From assembly GCF_022206305.1 (NCBI RefSeq), contig NZ_JAKOIW010000011.1:50563-114562 (forward strand): 64,000 nt of DNA, read 5' to 3'. How positions within the stretch are numbered: position 1 is the stretch's first letter; the number at the start of each line of letters is the position of its first letter. Under the pieces are notes generated by a model. That model saw nothing but the letters and a program-made list of their open reading frames with translations, made no database searches and was not told the DNA's origin. Shown here one piece after another: positions 60,553 through 64,000 of this stretch. The position numbers and the translations under genes were made by a program. The stretch comes from Gordonia sp. 'Campus'. Its GTDB lineage: Bacteria; Actinomycetota; Actinomycetes; Mycobacteriales; Mycobacteriaceae.

Positions 60553-62838
60553 TCAGTCCAGACGCCGCTCGGCGTAGGCCTTCAGGTTCTCGACCTGCGC
60601 GGGGTCGAGCGACGGTCGGACCCGACTGCGGGCCTCGTCCACGTCGGCGGCGGTGACGGCCGCGGCGTCGATGTCGCGACGCATCGCCGACAACGCGGCT
60701 TCGCGCAGCAGCGCCGAGCAGTCGGCCGCCGAATACCCGTCGAGATCCGCGGCGAGCTCGTCGAGGTCGACGCCGTCGAGCGGCACGTCGCGGCCGGTGG
60801 CGCGCAGGATGTCGCCACGCGCGGCGGCGTCGGGCGGCGGCACGAAGACGAGGCGTTCGAGTCGTCCCGGCCGCAGCAGCGCCGGGTCGATCAGGTCTGG
60901 ACGGTTGGTGGCACCGAGCACCACGACGTCCTGCAGCGGCTCGACACCGTCGAGTTCGGTGAGCAGCGATGCGACGACGCGGTCGCCGACGCCGGAATCG
61001 GTGGACTGGCCGCGCCGAGGGGCCAGCGCGTCGACCTCGTCGAGGAAGATCAACGACGGCGCCGACTCGCGGGCTCGGGCGAACAGGTCACGGACCGCCT
61101 TCTCCGACGACCCGACCCACTTGTCCATCAACTCCGCGCCCTTGACGGTGTGCACCGACAACTGGCCCGACGCCGCGAGTGCTCGCACCACGAACGTCTT
61201 GCCGCACCCGGGTGGGCCGAACAGCAGAACCCCACGCGGCGGGGCGACGCCCAATCGCGCGAAGGTGTCCGGATGCTGGAGCGGCCACAGGACGGCCTCG
61301 GTCAGCGCCTGTTTCGTCTCGACCATGTCCCCGACGTCGGCCAGGGTGATCGAACCGAGCGCGACCTCGGGGGAGTCGGATCGCGACACCGGCCGGATGA
61401 CGTCGAGGGCCCCGACGAGATCGTCGGTGCGCAGTGCGGGCGAGGACTTCTCGCTGCTGGCGCGGGTGGCTGCGCGCAGTGCCGCTTCACGTGCGAGCGC
61501 GGCCAGGTCACCGGCGACGAAACCGGGCGTGCGCGCCGAGACCGCGGTCAGGTCGAGGTCACCCTCGGTGGGCACGTCGGACAGGATCGCCGACAGCAGC
61601 CGGCCGCGCGTCGCCGCGTCGGGCAGACCGATCACGAGCTCGCGATCGCACAGGGACGGATCACGCAGGCGCGCGTCGAGCCGGACGGGCTCGGCGGTCG
61701 TGGCGATGAGCGCGATCCGCCCGTCGGCGATGCCGGACCGCAGTTCGTCCAGGATGAGAGCCGACACCGGTTCGGGCTCCGACGGGAGCAGCGCGTCGAT
61801 GTCGGTGATCAGCAGGACGCCGCCGCCGGACCGTGCGCGGGCCACGGCATCGGTGACCAGTCGCAGGCGGGCGTTGGCCTCGGTCGCGCCGGCCGTGGGG
61901 CCGTCGACGGTCACCAGCGTCCGGTGCGCGCACACCGACCGCACCAGGGTGGCCTTGCCGCCGCCCGCGGGTCCGGTGACCAGGACACCGAGCCGCGGGG
62001 TGGCGCCGAGTGTGCGGAGGACGTCGGGCTCGTCGAGCGTGATCGTCAGCCATTCGGTCAGCTTGGTGATCTGCGAGTCGACACCGACCAGCTCCGACAC
62101 CGGGCGGACGGGCACGTCGGGTTCACGGGCCTGCGGCGGTGCGGCTGCCGTCGGCTGCCTGGGAGACTCGGTCTCCGCGACCATCCCGAGGGCGCCCGGG
62201 ATGCGGGGTGTCGTCGGTCCGGCCCGGTCGACGAGTGGCGCCACCTCGCCCGACGACGTCGACCACAGCACCGCGGTGTTCGTCTGCACGCTGACCGGAG
62301 CCGACACCTGGCCGTTCACCGGCGGACCCGGCTCGACACCCGTGACGGTGAGCAGTTCGGTGGTCCACGTGATGCCCACCGAGCGGGCCAGTGCGCGCGT
62401 CGCCTCGGTGGCCGCCAGCTCGGGTCCGAGGTCGCGGGGGAGCAGCGAGACCGCGTCACCCACCGAGAGCACCTTCCCGAGCAGTGCCCGGCGCAGCGTC
62501 GACTCGGTGATCGACTGGGTGGCCAGCACCGAACCACTCACCACCACACGGCTCGCGCCCTGTACGACGACCGGGGCGAGTACGACCGCCGAGTTCTCGC
62601 GGACACCGGCGTTGGAGAACGCGATCTCGTCGAGGAGCACGACGCCGGTGGGCGCAGACGCCTCGGTGGCCGCGACGACCGCGGCGGTGACGCGCGCGCC
62701 GGTGATCGACACCGCGTCCCACTCGCGTAGGGACAGCGCCGTCAACACCTCGGGGTGCACCCGGATGATGCCGCGCCGTGCCTCTGCCGCGGACGGATTG
62801 AGTCGTGCCGTCAGGGTGAGAGAGGCCGGTGTGGTCAT
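60553..62838 (-). CDS. Tandem AAA+ ATPase of the Cdc48/p97-like type (Rv0435c-like)
   Basis: This 761-residue protein has an N-terminal double-psi-barrel-like domain (about 1-190) and two AAA modules. D1 (from about residue 270) has Walker A GPAGGGKAT but a weak Walker B LLITDID with no Glu. D2 has GPPGCGKTF, LIFLDEVDALAPRRG and GATNRPDLIDPALLRPGRLER with full catalytic residues. It is likely an unfoldase with ATP hydrolysis mainly in D2. ATG 62838 overlaps the pssA stop. The order AAA-pssA-psd matches Rv0435c-Rv0437c. Confidence 0.92.
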   Translation of the reverse strand: MTTPASLTLTARLNPSAAEARRGIIRVHPEVLTALSLREWDAVSITGARVTAAVVAATEASAPTGVVLLDEIAFSNAGVRENSAVVLAPVVVQGASRVVVSGSVLATQSITESTLRRALLGKVLSVGDAVSLLPRDLGPELAATEATRALARSVGITWTTELLTVTGVEPGPPVNGQVSAPVSVQTNTAVLWSTSSGEVAPLVDRAGPTTPRIPGALGMVAETESPRQPTAAAPPQAREPDVPVRPVSELVGVDSQITKLTEWLTITLDEPDVLRTLGATPRLGVLVTGPAGGGKATLVRSVCAHRTLVTVDGPTAGATEANARLRLVTDAVARARSGGGVLLITDIDALLPSEPEPVSALILDELRSGIADGRIALIATTAEPVRLDARLRDPSLCDRELVIGLPDAATRGRLLSAILSDVPTEGDLDLTAVSARTPGFVAGDLAALAREAALRAATRASSEKSSPALRTDDLVGALDVIRPVSRSDSPEVALGSITLADVGDMVETKQALTEAVLWPLQHPDTFARLGVAPPRGVLLFGPPGCGKTFVVRALAASGQLSVHTVKGAELMDKWVGSSEKAVRDLFARARESAPSLIFLDEVDALAPRRGQSTDSGVGDRVVASLLTELDGVEPLQDVVVLGATNRPDLIDPALLRPGRLERLVFVPPPDAAARGDILRATGRDVPLDGVDLDELAADLDGYSAADCSALLREAALSAMRRDIDAAAVTAADVDEARSRVRPSLDPAQVENLKAYAERRLD

Positions 62839-63977
62839 TCGGGCTCGCTTTCGGTCGGACGCGGCCCCACGGTGGTCGTCCCCGTCGTGGCTGTCCCGGT
62901 GGTGGCTGTCCCGGTGGTGGCCGTCTCGGTCGTACCGGTCCCGGGAGCGGCGACCACGGGCGCCGGTCCCGTCGGACGGTTCAGGCCCAGTCGGCCGAGC
63001 GAGTTGAGCACCGGCCGGCGACGCCGACCGTTCGGCGACGAGGTTCGCAGCGCACGTCGTTGCGCCCGCCGGACCGCGGGCTTGTCGTCCCAGTGCTCGG
63101 GACGCGACGCCACCCACCGCCGGGCGCGCCATGCGAACGGGATGTGCAGCGCGTATCCCGCGATCATGATCATCATCAGCACGTACGGGAACGTGACCAG
63201 CAGCGCCGCGGCCGCGGCCACGAGCACCAGCAGGCCCGCGACGGCACGGGCCGGGATCGACACCGTCTTCAACGACGAGGTCGGGATGCGGCTGACCGCC
63301 AGGAACGCCACGACGACCAGCCAGCCCCCGACGACGGGCAGCGACGTCCACCATCCCTCACCGAACTGTTGTTCCAGCCCGATCGGCAGCAGCACGACGA
63401 TCGCGGCGGCCGGCGCCGGGACCCCGACGAAGAAGTCCCGGGTGTAGGCGGGGGCCTCGTCGTCGTCGAGCAGGGTGTTGAAGCGGGCCAGCCGCAGCAC
63501 GACCGCGCAACAGTAGACGAGTGCCAGCACCCAGCCGAGGTCTTGGCCGTCGAGCAGGTGGAAGTAGATGATCATCGCCGGGACGACCCCGAAGTTGATC
63601 GCGTCGGCGAGGGAGTCGATCTCCGCGCCGATGCGGCTCGTCGCGCCCATCATCCGCGCCACGCGACCGTCGATGCCGTCGAGGAAGGCCGCCGCGACCA
63701 CGAGTCCCATCGCGGCGTTGATGTCGCCGTTGGTGGCAGCACGCATCGCGGTGAGTCCGGCGCAGATCGCGAGGATCGTCAACGACGACGGGATGACGAT
63801 GCGGCTCGCCTGCGCCTGTCGACGCAGCCGGCGGCGTTCGGGCGGTGGCTGCGGAACGGTGTGCGTGGACTTCGCGTGCCGTCTGGCGGATCGGGCGGTC
63901 GGGGTGCGGGAGGTCCGCGAGCCCGATCGGCGCCCACTGGGTTTCGGGCCGGACGAGTTCATCTCGGTCGGGTTCAC
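62835..63977 (-). CDS. pssA: CDP-diacylglycerol-serine O-phosphatidyltransferase
   Basis: This 380-residue membrane enzyme makes phosphatidylserine from CDP-diacylglycerol and serine. The CDP-alcohol phosphotransferase motif DGIDGRVARMMGATSRIGAEIDSLAD is complete (shown at residues ~100-125), followed by several helices. A basic N-terminal tail and a Thr/Gly-rich C-terminus extend it beyond the usual 250-290 residues. GTG 63977 overlaps the upstream stop (GTGA); ATG 63962 is an alternative. With psd it forms the phosphatidylethanolamine pathway. Confidence 0.93.
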   Translation of the reverse strand: MNPTEMNSSGPKPSGRRSGSRTSRTPTARSARRHAKSTHTVPQPPPERRRLRRQAQASRIVIPSSLTILAICAGLTAMRAATNGDINAAMGLVVAAAFLDGIDGRVARMMGATSRIGAEIDSLADAINFGVVPAMIIYFHLLDGQDLGWVLALVYCCAVVLRLARFNTLLDDDEAPAYTRDFFVGVPAPAAAIVVLLPIGLEQQFGEGWWTSLPVVGGWLVVVAFLAVSRIPTSSLKTVSIPARAVAGLLVLVAAAAALLVTFPYVLMMIMIAGYALHIPFAWRARRWVASRPEHWDDKPAVRRAQRRALRTSSPNGRRRRPVLNSLGRLGLNRPTGPAPVVAAPGTGTTETATTGTATTGTATTGTTTVGPRPTESEPE

Positions 63978-64000
63978 CGGGCGGCTCGGGTCACTGGTCC
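63974..64000 (-). CDS. Possible C-terminal end of phosphatidylserine decarboxylase
   Basis: The last 27 bases hold eight codons (GPVTRAAR) and a TGA that overlaps the pssA GTG as GTGA. In mycobacteria psd (Rv0437c) lies directly upstream of pssA in this orientation. The identification rests on synteny and on the coupled stop/start; the fragment is too short for homology. Confidence 0.35.
   Translation of the reverse strand, partial: GPVTRAAR

Noticed and set aside
60129-60656. 175-codon frame through the 21-bp arrays with heptad-like repeats
   Set aside because: The 7-residue periodicity is a direct result of a 21-bp DNA repeat; the frame reads into the antisense of the ATPase gene and has no ribosome site.
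60373-63007. Two frames of about 785 codons on the plus strand opposite the AAA ATPase
   Set aside because: Both lie antisense to a protein with clear Walker motifs, and their amino-acid composition is that of high-GC shadow frames.

Overview
The window is very GC-rich, gene-dense actinobacterial DNA. Several features place it in the Mycobacteriales, most likely Gordonia or a close relative. These are mycobactin-type siderophore genes under IdeR-like iron boxes, a PpgS-like glycosyltransferase with its DUF2304 partner, an EXLDI protein, and a gene order around 43.3-49.7 kb and 60.5-64 kb (xthA, GNAT, def, DUF3263, LytR_C protein, sodC, ybdK, then AAA ATPase, pssA, probable psd) that matches M. 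tuberculosis Rv0427c-Rv0437c. No rRNA, tRNA, insertion sequence or CRISPR array was seen. Genus is inferred; no database was searched.

1-10.2 kb is mainly cell envelope. It holds dTDP-rhamnose genes (rmlB partial, rmlA, rmlC), a DrrAB-like ABC exporter preceded by an EXLDI gene with its own promoter, and glycosyltransferases with a DUF2304 membrane partner and a Wzx-like flippase. A cytoplasmic M1 aminopeptidase follows. 10.4-19.2 kb is mixed: DoxX, DUF5709, a cupin, a Clp-N/helix-turn-helix regulator with twin operators over a leaderless promoter, the ergothioneine genes egtB-egtD, a luciferase-like oxidoreductase, a SHOCT membrane protein, thiD behind a TPP riboswitch, and a small GNAT gene preceded by a perfect Crp-type site.

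19.3-43.3 kb is a siderophore locus of about 24 kb. The plus-strand operon encodes salicylate synthase, an acyl carrier protein, an acyl-CoA dehydrogenase and a WS/DGAT-type acyltransferase; the salicylate-AMP ligase is divergent. A long minus-strand operon encodes an ArCP-ArCP-Cy-A-PCP NRPS, an MbtK/AlcB-type acyltransferase, an IucA/IucC (NIS) synthetase, a penicillin-acylase-family hydrolase, a free-standing condensation domain, a diamine-forming PLP decarboxylase and an N-hydroxylase. A fatty acyl-AMP ligase, a siderophore-interacting reductase and a binding lipoprotein complete it. The set combines mycobactin chemistry (salicyl-oxazoline or thiazoline, fatty acyl hydroxamate) with desferrioxamine chemistry (decarboxylated, hydroxylated diamine plus NIS synthetase). 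This predicts a nocardichelin-like lipidic hybrid siderophore. Candidate iron boxes lie before every transcription start in the locus except the SIP gene and the binding protein.

43.3-49.7 kb is the conserved housekeeping block. 50.2-57 kb is a complete six-gene mrp (mnh) Na+/H+ antiporter operon with overlapping genes, apparently inserted into that block together with a lipoprotein, a universal stress protein and a DHA2-family MFS exporter. Between the exporter and the AAA ATPase lies an unusual non-coding element: two inverted arrays of seven units each, with a GTCGAC core exactly every 21 bp. The window ends in pssA and the last codons of a probable psd.
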